NCBI GenBank assembly: GCA_026419785.1
Contig: JAODTK010005540.1
Location: 62,001-126,000 of the forward strand
From: Sclerodactyla briareus
Lineage: Eukaryota > Echinodermata > Holothuroidea > Dendrochirotida > Sclerodactylidae
Direction: 5' to 3'
DNA length: 64,000 bases
Translations under genes and position numbers: made by a program
Shown: one piece after another, positions 51,001-63,000 of the stretch
How the letters are laid out: the number at the start of each line of letters is the position of its first letter
Numbering within the stretch: position 1 is the first letter of the stretch
The notes under the pieces: model-generated
Databases searched by the model: none
What the model saw: only the letters and a program-made list of their open reading frames with translations
What the model was told of the DNA's origin: nothing

Positions 51001-54000
51001 ATGAGATTTGTTTCGTCACTTTCCTTAGTTGTTCGTTCACCATAAATGAAGTTCAGGAAGAGACTTGGCCATGACTTTGGCATGTGGGTGTGGGTCACAC
51101 TTCCTATAGCAGGATTTCTCACAAACCGTAAGACAAATTTTGCATGTGCATGTGCAATTGTCTAATTGCAGGATTCGTTCCAATCTTCGGATTTGTGAAT
51201 TCAGTGAAGCAGACCTTGTAAATGTCCTTTCAGTCTGTTGGGTATGCAAAGTTGCATAATTTATCAAATTTTTCTTCACAACACTTGGTAGACATGGCCA
51301 TGAATTTTGAGGTGCGGTGAACGGTTCACTAGGTCAGTGCATTAGAGATGAGAGAAAAATTAAGAGCTAGAAAAAACTATGACCACAGTTATGCTTCAAG
51401 ATTATGCTGTTGCAATCTGCTAACAAGCAGATTGCTCTTTCACATTGCCCTCTGGATCGGGTCGGGAACCAACCAGATCATCTTGAAAACACAACCACTG
51501 ATTGTGAAACAGGTGAGACTAGTAGTTCAGAACCCACTTCAACAGTTCATTAGCCTTCTCTGAAACCATGGAATGGCCCTTATGTGAAATGTGTAAAATC
51601 TTTTTTTCTGTTGAAAACTTGAAGCTTGTTGGTTAATTGATGTTTGTCCTTTGTTCCTTCGCCCCAACAACAGTTGGAACGTGCCAAGCTACAGCAACAG
51701 GCTCAAGCCCAGGCCCAGGCGGTACAGGCTCAAGCCCAGGCCCAAGCCCAGCAGCAGGTCCAGCTCCAAACCCTGACCAAGGTAGCAGTTTGTGCCTTCT
51801 GGGAGCACGACCACGATAACACAGCAGCAGCTGACGGCACTACAACAACAGCAACAGGTGAGTATGGGTTCAAGCCCAGGGTATTTAGGTTCAAGCCTTA
51901 GTTCAGGCCCAGTTATAGACCCTGACCAAGGTAGCAGTTCCATCTGGGAGCACAGCAACAACCACGATAACACAGCAGCAGCTGACGGCACTACAGCAAC
52001 AGGTGAGTATGGGTTCAAGCCCAGGGTATTTACGTTCAAGCCTTGGTTCAGGCCCAGTTATAGACCCTGACCAAGGTAGCAGTTCCATCTGGGAGCACAG
52101 CAACAACCACGATAACACAGAAGCAGCTGACGGCACTACAGCAACAGGTGAGTATGGGTTCAAGCCCAGGGTATTTAGGTTCAAGCCTTAGTTCAGGCCC
52201 AGTTATAGACCCTGACCAAGGTAGCAGTTCCATCTGGGAGCACAGCAACAACCCAGATAACACAGCAGCAGCTGACAGCAAGAAGCAAAAAAAACAGGTG
52301 AGTATGGGTTCAAGCCCAGGGTATTTAGGTTCAAGCCTTGGTTCAGGCCCAGTTATAGACCCTGACCAAGGTGGCAGTTCCATCTGGAAGCACAGTGGGT
52401 ATGGGTTTAAGCCTATAACCAGGTGTTATTCCAGCAAGCAAGTAACACCCAGAAGTCCAAAAGTAGCATGAGGGGGCAAATATTTATTTTTATTAGCACC
52501 TGAAAAAGTATTTCAGTCCCTGGCAAAACAATTTGCATGTCAATCAAACATAATCCAGTAAATTGATCTATTGAATTGATTTATTCAACCCACTGACTGA
52601 TTTACTCTTGTCCCTTATCTCACCAGCTTGCACAGAAGCTGCGTAGCCCAGAGATGCAGGCGATTCTGAAGCAGCGGGCCAAGGGCCTCTCCACGGTGAA
52701 GGGCCTCACAGTCAGCTCGGTGCCAGGCGTGGCCTCGCAAGGTGAGGATGATACCATTGCATGTTTAGGTTGTAGTGATTTTCCTCTGGGATTAGAGAAA
52801 AGGGGGCCTTGTGTTGTCTGTGTACACAAGAAGCAGTTTGTAGGCTACTGATTTGCAATTTATTTTATTGAATTCAAAAGCAATTCCAATTCAAGTGTTG
52901 TTGTTTTTGCTCTGCCGAGTCTAGTTTGATGTTCACTGCCTGATAGTCTATCACGGTTTCTCTCACCAGTCCTCTCCCAAGCTCAGGCCCAGATCAAGCA
53001 GCAGGCAGTGACCGTTAGCGGACCCAGCCCGGGACCACATCAAGACCTGACCCTACCCCAGGGGACACGGGGGAAAGCAGCACCGGCCCTACCGCACAGA
53101 AGGTTCAACTTCCTAAGCTGCGTCCAGACGCCCAAACAGACAAACAAAAGTGGTGAGAATTCTACTCTTCAGGGTTTTGCGGTGTGGTGAATCAGTATGT
53201 GGTGCATGAATACTAATGTGAGAGGAGTGCAGTAATATTGTACACTGGTATTCTTCACTTTGTTCAAGGCCTACCCACCCAAATCATTGTGAACCGATTG
53301 ACTCTCAAAATAATTGCCAATGCAAAAACCGAAAACTGGAATTATAGGGGCAAATGTTCCCATTGGTAGTTACAAACTTTCGGTGGCCATCTATGCTGAG
53401 AGCTCTGTGAGGGACTAAGCTAAATTCCTTGTATTTTTTGTTGTTTTTGTTATTCTACAATCTCTCTCACAGAGGTAATTGCTCCCCTGAGTTAATCATT
53501 TGAATTGCAGAAAGAAACAACAAAAAAATATTATTTTGGCTGGGGAACCTGGTTTACAAGTTATGGCAGTATTTAAACATGCATGATGGGATACTCGGGC
53601 ACTTTATAGGAGCCAGGACACACTCGGTTGAAGTTGAAGGCTGCGGTCTTCATGGCTGACAAGCCATAGGCGAAAAGTGAGTGTGAAATAATTTTTAGTT
53701 GTAGGTGCTGGATTCTAACTAAGATGCCAGTGCTCAATTTTTCATCAAAAACCAGCCTCCCATCCCTGGCTGCTTTACACACAGGGCCATGTCTGTAAAT
53801 CATTCTGTCCTTCGTTTATGTGTTTGTGTCTGTCATAACACTGCTCATGTAGTTTGAGGCCAAAAAGCACATAGGCTGTGATCATGCAGCTTTTCCCCAT
53901 GCATGTATACCAGCCCCTCCCTCACAAGAAAAAGAGAAAGAAATCCAAGCCCCCAAGTGCTCATTACTCCAAAGCACAAAATCCCTATCATCAGAAAGGT

Positions 54001-57000
54001 CAATGGCTGGTCATCCCTCCTTTTGGCAAATTTTCTGCTCATTAACATGCTCAATGCTGAATTGGTCGCTTGCCCCCACCAGGGGTTTACCGGTCAGCAG
54101 CAGCTCTCCCTCGGCGGGCTCAGCAGGTCACGGCCCCGGGTCAGGGGGTCGCCCAGAACGCCACGCTTGTACAACGGGTCGTTGCGGGACAAGTCCGGGT
54201 CAGTCTTTCATATTTGCCTCCTGTACTCGGTGCCAATCTATATGGAATATATTCATGCAGGCTTGATTTCTAAACACTGCATCCCTTAGCCGAAACAAAG
54301 CCATCATTAAGTATATAGGGTGTACTTTAATTTAAACACACTAATGCAAGTCGCACTTGCGGTGTGTGAGGTAAATTATGATGGTGTCATGGTCATGTGA
54401 TCACTAAATGCTCAGGAATATAGCTCATTCTACGAGAATTGCCTTGCCGTGTGCCAATGAAACCCAGATAGCCAAATGCTTAAATTGGCACTCTGGTGGC
54501 AATTGAATCAAATCAAGAGAGGTGATGTGTGTTTCCCAGATGTGGTGCAGCATCTAGTTGATATGCTCCAAAGGTAAGAAATAATCCAGTTGGATCAAGA
54601 GAGCGAATATAAATGTTACCCTGTACGTACAAGGATTCGCTTAATGCTTTTAATAGCGCTCATATAAGTTGCCACGCTTGGTGCCAAATGCTGAACAGAA
54701 TAGCTGAATACTTTGGAAAATGCAGACATGGTGGAAGGAGAGAGAGGTAATGCATGTTCCCTGTGTTTCCCTGTGTGTGCCCAACATTAGCTCCTGGCTC
54801 CAAAATGTAGGAAACTAAAATTTGATTGAACAAAAAGGTAAAAAAGCTGTTACCGCTGCTGTGCATGGTTTTGAAAAATGCAGAAACTGTGGAATTCATT
54901 AAACATAGCTAAATCTGAATATGCACGTGACCTGCGTGTGCAAAATCCAAGCCATGATGAAAATATAAAAAATCAATCTAGCTGAAATGCACACGCAGCG
55001 GAATTAAATCAAAACAGCTAGTGCAAGTTACCGTGCCATGTGCAGTATGGTAGGGATGGCCTTGTAGCCCATGATTCCCTGTGGGTAAAGTACCTTAGAC
55101 AGTTATGTATGTGGTGGGGGGGGGGGGGGGGAGGACAGGCTGAGGAGGAGGGGCTTCATAGGGACGGGTTAGATGCAGCTAGGTGTCATCTGTACTTGCG
55201 ATGGCTTCTTTTTGTTAGCGCTGAATGAAAGTCATTGGAAGAGAATTAGTGGTCACTTGGATGTGTGTGTGTGTATATGTCCCACTCTCTGTTAGCAGGA
55301 TTCTCACAAACCGTTTGGAGGCGATTATATGACAAAAATTTTGTGTGTTGGAACCGGGGTAGGGTTGGGTGTACACGAATGACCAGTTTTGGGCAGCAAA
55401 GTTCATTAATTAAGTGGGTAATTAGCTTATTTTATGTAAATTATGTTTAAGCTCGTTAGCAAGATTTTGCAAGAACCGTAGTGTCAGTGACGTAGTGTGG
55501 CATGTAGGAAATGATGACAGCCTTAAAAATATGCTAATTAAGTGGTCTGATTTGCATAACTTACTTCAGGGCACTTACCTTCTGATTACTACAAATTGCA
55601 TTTTCTGCCAACCGGCCGCTTCAACACACCCTATACCACTAAAAAAGAGTTAAAGCACAGCACCGGACCCGAACGCGCCGTAACAGCTTGGGACCGGTTA
55701 CGGCTGCACTATCATCTTGGCGCGTGGTGTGTTGCACAGCAACACACGCTACTGTTATCTCGTGAGTTTACGCTTTCTCACGCCATTTCTGCCCTATTCA
55801 AACCACTATCAGGTGATATAATTCTTTTTGGGGTTGTGGGTGTTGTATTTCCTGTTAATAATTCACTCATTCCTGACCATTTTGTGATCGTTACTTTCGA
55901 TAGCGGCCAGTGCGGTCTTGTGTTTGTTCGGGTCTTTGTTTTTGGGATCGTTGGGCGACCGTCCCGTGGGGGCTTGGGGTTTTATCCCTCACTCCCCGCC
56001 TGGGCTAGGTGCGTTATTCCTTACCGCTATCGTGTTCGGTTCGTTGTGAGCCGTTATGGCTCTGGTCCGCCCCTCTTGGGATGCGGGAGGGGGTTTTCCG
56101 TCACTAGTTCGTTTTAGCGGGGGTTTTCCCCCTCCGTGCCTACGCTAGCTTGCACTAGGGACTTTTACACCATTGTGGCTATGGGGGTTTTCCGTCGTTG
56201 TCTTGTGTTGTGTGTTTTCCCCCGTTGTCGGTGTGGATAGGCCCACAGGCGCTCAGAGCGCTTGGCTCTCATGCCATTGCCTAATTTGCATATCATCGGG
56301 CCCCTCCGTTCCTTTTTTTTAGCATTCGCTACGAATGCCTTTTGGTGCCATATTTGTTGTGGCTATATCCTATTTTTATTCTATGTCACGCATATGTGCC
56401 CGTGTGGCCGGCTATAGCTTGGGAGGGTCAAAATTTTCTTTCATGTTCTGACCTGTACATTTGTTCCTATTTCAGATGAGCCATCTTTCGAGCGGTGATG
56501 TCACCGCCAGTAGCTTTGCCGGCCATCTTTATTTTCGCCCGTCAGGGGATTTTTCCCCGGCCCTGTGGCCTGGGGGGCCGTAGACCCAGGGGTTTGGGTG
56601 TCCCTTTGGGTTCCCCCTAGGGCCTCTGACCGGTCCTGCTTTTCCCTCCCCACCCCCCTCGTAAGTGGGGGGGTGGGCCTTTCCTGTTTCGGGGCATTTT
56701 TCACGTTTTGCCCTATATCTCGTAACGGTCATCGCCCCTAGGGGTCCAAAGTTGCAACTTTGTTTTTCAGAGTAGGCCGCAGGGTCATTGTTGGACCCCT
56801 CGGCGGCATCCTCCGGGTCCTTTGACCTATTTCGAGTACATTGTCTATGTAGAGTACTTGTTTGAGTACACTACCTGATTTACTAACTCTGGTTTCGTGT
56901 GCTTTTTTACATTTCTGTAAGATGAAGAGCATTCCGTTACATTGTCCTCGAGCCCCAGCCCCCGCAACTCCCGCAAGGATCAAGGTCCTCCCGTTTTTAC

Positions 57001-60000
57001 TGCTGCGTGGCGCTTGCATGCCGCTCAAATCCACGCTGTGGGATCCCTCCGGGTCCCCCCCGAATTCTTTGGCACGTCGGTACATTGAGTCCCTGTCTTC
57101 CTTCTCCCTCCCATGCTGGCTCCCTTTGTTGGGTCCGCCAGTACTGGGGGGAATGAGGCCCTGCGTGGGCCGAGACTCCGGTGGTGGACGGTCACTTCCG
57201 TTGAAGGGCCACGGGCTTAATACCTCGTCACCACCGGTCTTTCAGGGACGCATTGCGATCCCTCTGGGCACCTCGGTTTCCATCCCCCCTCCCTTCTGCC
57301 CTCCACCTCAGGCGGTCGCCGTGCTGCTCGCCTGGGTTTGGGGAATTAGGTCCCCGCGGGACCGCTGTTTTGGCAGAGACTACGTCGGCGCTGCCGTCAC
57401 AGCCTTTCCGTCGTCCATGTCCCTAACTGGGTTAGGGCAGGCCTCCCGCTGTCTTTTCCGGCCTCAGCCACCCCTACCAGACCATTGGCCCTGCCAGGGG
57501 GTGGCACGGCCCCTGGCGCCGGGGCGCAGGGTCAAGGAACGTTCCTCCAGTGGGGTGACGGGTTCCTGGAGCACCACAGCTTGTTTAATGGCGTTCTCCC
57601 GAAGCTGTTCGGTACGTCAGGCCCTGGTAACGTGGTTCAGGGGACGGCCGTCCACAGGTGCTGTCCGGACGTAGTCACTGTTAGTGCGCCCCCCAGTTGG
57701 GAATCTCACGTCGGTCGTCCCTAGGGGCACCGTTCATTTCGCACCCGGGGTTTGTGGGGCTCTGCCCCCTGTCTGCAGCCGCAAACAACCTCGCGACGTT
57801 TCCCGCTTGGGTCTCGTCGGATGCGCCACCCCCCTCCTGGCGAGCTGGGAACTTCGTCCAGAGACTTCGGGACGGGTCGGCGTTTGTTGTCCCTCCGATC
57901 CTGCCCCAGACTGCAAGTCCCATCTTGCGACGGGAAAACGGGGAGGCTGCAGTTCCTCCTGCCGTCGCCTCGGATGAGAAAAGGAGCAACCCCCCTCCTC
58001 TACTTCCCGTAAGCCTAAGAGAAGCGGCGATGCTTCAGGCGGGCCATTAGTTCCACGGTGGAACTCTTCATCCCTGACGACGGTGTTGGTCAGGCTGTCA
58101 CGCCCTTAGTTGACGAGCCTCTCCGCCCGAGGGTCGCTGGTCCACCTCCACCCTCCTCGACACCCGACACTTCCGCCGAGCCGGGATGTTTGCAGTGTCC
58201 GGTTTTTTCCTCCCCTACTCCTCCGCCTGTTGTTGGGGGCGATGGAGCCGCCGAGGGGGACAGACGTCGATCTTCCTCCGCCGGTCCTCGAACCGTAGAT
58301 CGACGTGCACGCATTTGACCGTTGGTCAGGGTCGGACGCTCACCCTTCTTCGCCGGCTGAATCTCCTGCCCCCTCCGTTGAGGGGCGTCCGGGCCAGTAG
58401 TCCTCCCGTTGAGGAGAGCCACCTTTTACGGGCCTTGTTGAGGCTACTACGCTGCGGCGTGCTGTACTAGGCTCTGGCTTTTTCCCGGGACTTTCCAAAG
58501 ACCCAGGAGGCCCGCGACGAGGATCCGACAGGCTGGCGCGTTTGGACTAGCACTGGGATCCGCCTCCCGCCCGCTCCTACTCTCCCTAGGCGCTGACGTG
58601 TTCCAGATTTTCCAGGCTAGGGCCGGGACGTCCCCGTCGAGCGTCCCACAGCTAAGACCGCCTCTTCGATTACCCCAGGCCAGTACGATTCCATTCTCCT
58701 TCCCCTACCCTGCCGCCGGAGGCGTGGGACAGGCTGGTCCTGTGGGGGGACGTCGTTCTCCCGCCAATGAAGGGGGAAGGTCTTCCTTCCGTTTGAAGGA
58801 TCGGACCCAGGCGGACCGAAACGCCGATCTTCGGTTTTTGACCGTGCCGCGAGATTCGTATCAAAGGTCTCGGCTCTCCAGCTTTTCTTAGCGGGTGGTT
58901 TCGCCCAGGTGACGATGTCGGCAGACCCCTCCGTGCGGGAGGTGATGGCGATAGTCCAGTCGGCGGTTACTAGACGGCCTGCGTTCAGTTTCCCGCTTTG
59001 CCGTAGGCAATGTCTTTGCTGCGGAGAGTGTCCTACCGACTTGAACTCTCTCCGCTCGCCACGGTCAGAACTCCATAGCGCCCCTCATTTTGTCCCGGAC
59101 CTCCTCGGTGCTTTTTTTCCCCGGGTCCTGTAACGGACGCTGCCCGGTGGAAACGTCCTGGAGACGGCAGCTTGTCTCCCGTATAGGCAGTCTTCGGTCA
59201 AGCCGCCGCGCTCGGCGGGAGCCCCTCAGGCTCTCGTCCCTCCCGGAGGGCGGAGGTTTCCCCACCCCCCGTAACAGTAGGGGAACCCGTCAAGCGTCCG
59301 GCAAGCCCAGGGGGGCGTCATTCTCCGCCGTGGCAGAGGAGGCGATGCCTCCAGCCAGCCCGTGGGTAAGTGACTACCGGCCCACTGTCCAGATCCCCCA
59401 GGCGGACCCCACCTTTTGGGGTCATCTCCGGGACTTTGCGGGGGCGTGGCCCACTGTCAACTCGGACAGGTGAATCCTGCCACGCCTCCCAGTGGTATCG
59501 TCTGGGGTTTACGGCGCCTCCCCGAGCTCTAGGGTTTGTTGAAGCGGCCGGGCGTTTTCAGGCTACGCCTTCCCGCGGGACCGCTCCCAGTCGTCGGCGT
59601 TGGAGAGGGAGTTCGAAACCCTTTTGGCCAGGGCCTAAAAACCATTACGCCCCTCCTCCCACAGGAAGTGCCACGTTTGTGGCGTCCTTTCTTTCCTTAC
59701 GCCCTAGTGGGACGGTTCGTTGCGGCCGAATTGATAATTTCTTCGCCCTCTCAACCGTTTCGTCTGCCCACCCCACTCCGCTGGAAACACCAGCGGTGAT
59801 TTTCAAACACCTCGGAGGGTCTCTGAGCGACGTCCGTGGACCTAGCGGATGCAGACTTGCATATCCCCGTCGGCGGAGGTTCTTTTTCCTTCTTCCTATG
59901 CTTCCGCGACCCCGCGCTTCCTCCTACCGACTTACCATTCTCCCGTTTGTTTGTCGGGCGCCCCGTGTGTTACACGGGTCTCCGAGGGCCATTGTGGCTC

Positions 60001-63000
60001 ATCTGCGCTTCAGGGGGGCCAGATCTTCACTTATCTGGCGACTGGCTTATCGGGGGGACTCAGCGGCGAGGTTCGGAGGAGCACCCGCATGGTTCTGGAC
60101 TTGGCCTGAGCCTGGGATGGCTCGTCCAACTTCGCCAAGTCGACCTGCGACCGGCCCCACGGATCGTTTATCTGGTTGCTCAGATCGATTTAGCGGACGG
60201 GGTGGTCACCCCCCCCTGGGGGACTGGCGGCCCGCAAGGTGCCGAGTGTCGGCTGCTTCAAGGGCAGCGCTCTCGCCTGCGCGGGCGTGGCTTGGTTCTC
60301 CTTCGGCTTCGGGCGAACTCCAGTGTACCTGGTCCCCTTTTGCCGGCTGTACGTGCGCCCCACCTCCAGATCCACCTCTTGCCGTGTTTGCGCCCGTCGT
60401 CTCGGGATCGTCCGCGGCCACTTGCCGTGGCAGCCCCACCTGGACCCGTAATCCGGTGGTGGCTGAATAGGACAACGTCATGCCGGGGTAGGTTTCCCGC
60501 CTTCCCGCCCAACCTTTTGCCTCACGCGGACGCCTCGCTGGAGTTGCGTTGGCTCACGTTGGTGGGATTCGTGAGTTACGGGGAACCCACATAATGTTCT
60601 CGAGTTGCTGGCGTTGTTCCGCGCCTTGAAATCATTGCAACAGAGAGTGGCGGCCGTCTCGTACTGGTCTTGCGACCAGTACCCGCGACGGTATCGTACA
60701 TACCGCAGGGCGGGACGCATTCGCGTAGTCTATGTTCCGTGACCTAGGATCTGTTCCTGTGGTGCAGCACGCACGGGGTGCGTTTTCAGGCGGTTCACCT
60801 TCCGGTTTCAAGAACTCCATCGCGGACCGCTCTCGCCATCAACTCATGCTCCGCAGAGTGGTCATCTTCCGCGGCGTTGTGCAATCGTTGTTCGGGCGTT
60901 TTCATCGTCCGGATGTGACTTGTTCGGCTCGCAACGCAAAGCTGCCTCTCATCTGCACACGAGTCCTTCGATGGTCTCCGGGGTGGTCGATGCTCTGGCT
61001 CTGGTATGGCCTTTCTCGATGTGCCGTTTACCCCGCCGTCCCGCCGTTCGGTCCTAGTCGAAAGGTTGGCAGTGAGCCCGTATTGGGTCCCCCTGATGGC
61101 GTCGTTTTGGCCGACCCGAGCGTGTTCCGGCCGCTTCTGTCGTTGCTGCGGGGCGCGCGAATCTCTCCCCCGCTTCTCGGACATCCTGGGGCTTCCGGTC
61201 TGGGGAAACCGCTCGCCGATCCGCATCCGAACACAAAATGCTCCGGGAACGTGGTTGCGTGGCCGGTGTCAGGGATTCCCTCCGAGCGTCGGCCTTTCGG
61301 AGAAGGCTGCCTCGATGGCGGCCCGGGGTCGTAGATTTTCACCCTTCGCCGTTTTATTTCGCGACTCGGATTGTACGGAGGGTGGTTTGCGGAGCGCCGT
61401 TTCTCCGGCCGCGTCACTGTCGGAGGTGGCCGATTTCCTCCTCTATTTGTTCCATTTAGGGCTGCAAGTGAACACGCTCCGGGGTTACCGCTCCGCTGTT
61501 GCAGCTTTACATAGCGGTCGGGAATGGGTCCACAGGTGTCTTCTGCGAAGCAACTTGACCTTCTCCTTCGTAGCATGTTCGTGATCGTGCTAGGGTTCGC
61601 ACTCAAGTTCCGCCCGTGGGGCATGGGGGACGTCCTGCGGATACTAGCGGAGCCTCCCATTGAACTGCTAGCGGACTGCTCTCTGCACGGGCAGCTGTGG
61701 GGTGAGACAGCGTTCCTTCTTGCGGCAGCATGCTCGGCGCCGTGGTGCCTTGCTTGCTCCGTCTATCCTCCCCGGCCATATGCGTTTCGAGCCGAACGGG
61801 GTCCGCTGGTTCCGGACCCGTCGTTTTCTCACTAAGCCTCAGTCGGTCAAACTTCTCCCGCTCCTGTTTCATCGCTGCTTTTGGGGAGTGGAGGGGGACG
61901 CCATTTTGGTGTCCGGTTCGTGCCTTCGGTTTAACCTGGATCGTACCGTCCCCTCCGTGGTCCGTGTACGCCGTTGTTTTCACGCAGCGCACCTCATACC
62001 CGCGCCTTCCAGGATACATCTCTCGCTGTATCGTCAGCGTAGCCGCCGGGCGTTGTCCGTCTCGACCGCGAGCTCTCGAAGTGCGGGGGGGTTGCCTCTC
62101 CCTCGCGCTCTATAAGGTGTGCCGTTGGATGAGTTTCTACAGGCTGCGAGATGGAATTCTCAGAATACCTTTATCGCTTCCTACCTTCGGGCACCCCTCG
62201 GAGTGAATCCCGATGGCCACCGTTTCCTCCCTCGCGGGGGTCGCGGTTCGGTTTCCGCGTCTGTGCCCTCCCCCCCCGCCGGTGTGGGGGGGGTCCTGCC
62301 TCTCGGTAAAGCGTCGTCTTGTGCCTCTCCCCCCTTCCCCACCCGCGCCTCGATTCGTAGGCGGGTTGTGTTGGGTTGTGGCTGGCTCGGGGACATCCTG
62401 CCTGGACGGGATGGGCCCCGCTCGTGTCTGGTATCGGTTTGACTGCGGAGGCGCTACTCAGACATCTTTCTTATGGTGGTGGTCCTTATTCTCGTTGGAT
62501 TACTTCGCTCCCCGGCTCCCACCTCCTTGCGGTGGGAGGCTGGCATTTTGTAGTAGTCCAGAAGGTAAGTGCCCTGGAGTGTGTTAACCCCCCGCGTTAA
62601 GGGGGGCTCCTTAGAGGGGCAACTTACCTTCTGGACACACGCCCGTCCTCCCACTAAGCCGGTACCTCGGGTGCTAGTTTGGAATATAGTGAAGCCCCGT
62701 ACCGCTCCCAGCTAGATACGCTGCAGTCGGTACCGGGGCTGTGCTTAAATCTTTGTTAGTGGTATAGGGTGTGTTGAAGCCGGCCGTTGGCCGAAATGCA
62801 ATTTGGTAGTAAGTCCAGAAGGTAAGTTGCCCCTCTAAAGTAGCCCCCCTTAACGGGGGGGGTTATTTATGCCGAAGTTTGCTGATTTTCATGAAACTTA
62901 GTGGCTTGGTCTACCATGGTTTCCCGAAAAATTAGAGTAAGGGAAAAGGGAAGTTGGGGTCACTGGACGTCTTCAATTTTTCTAATTTGCATAAATTTTA

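Larger units (their letters stand above)
55559..62865 (+). mobile_element. DIRS-type tyrosine-recombinase retrotransposon, copy 2 (sense to host gene)
   Basis: A fossil element of about 7.3 kb on the plus strand, same family as copy 1. Its parts in order are the 5' inverted terminal repeat (55559-55745), a leader to about 56.9 kb, a Gag-like region (roughly 56.9-59.2 kb), reverse transcriptase and RNase H regions (roughly 59.4-60.7 kb; motif VDLADADLHIPV), a tyrosine recombinase region (roughly 60.9-62.1 kb; LYLFHLGLQVNTLRGYRSAV), the internal complementary region and the 3' inverted terminal repeat. Frames are interrupted many times, on the order of tens, with an unknown share due to consensus error. 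It is GC-rich and A-poor on the sense strand compared with the host intron. No target-site duplication was seen, as expected for recombinase-mediated insertion. Confidence 0.87.

Noticed and set aside
55596-56117. A 173-residue plus-strand open frame as a separate host gene.
   Set aside because: It lies in the 5' repeat and leader of DIRS copy 2, matches the leader of copy 1, and shows no recognisable protein domain.
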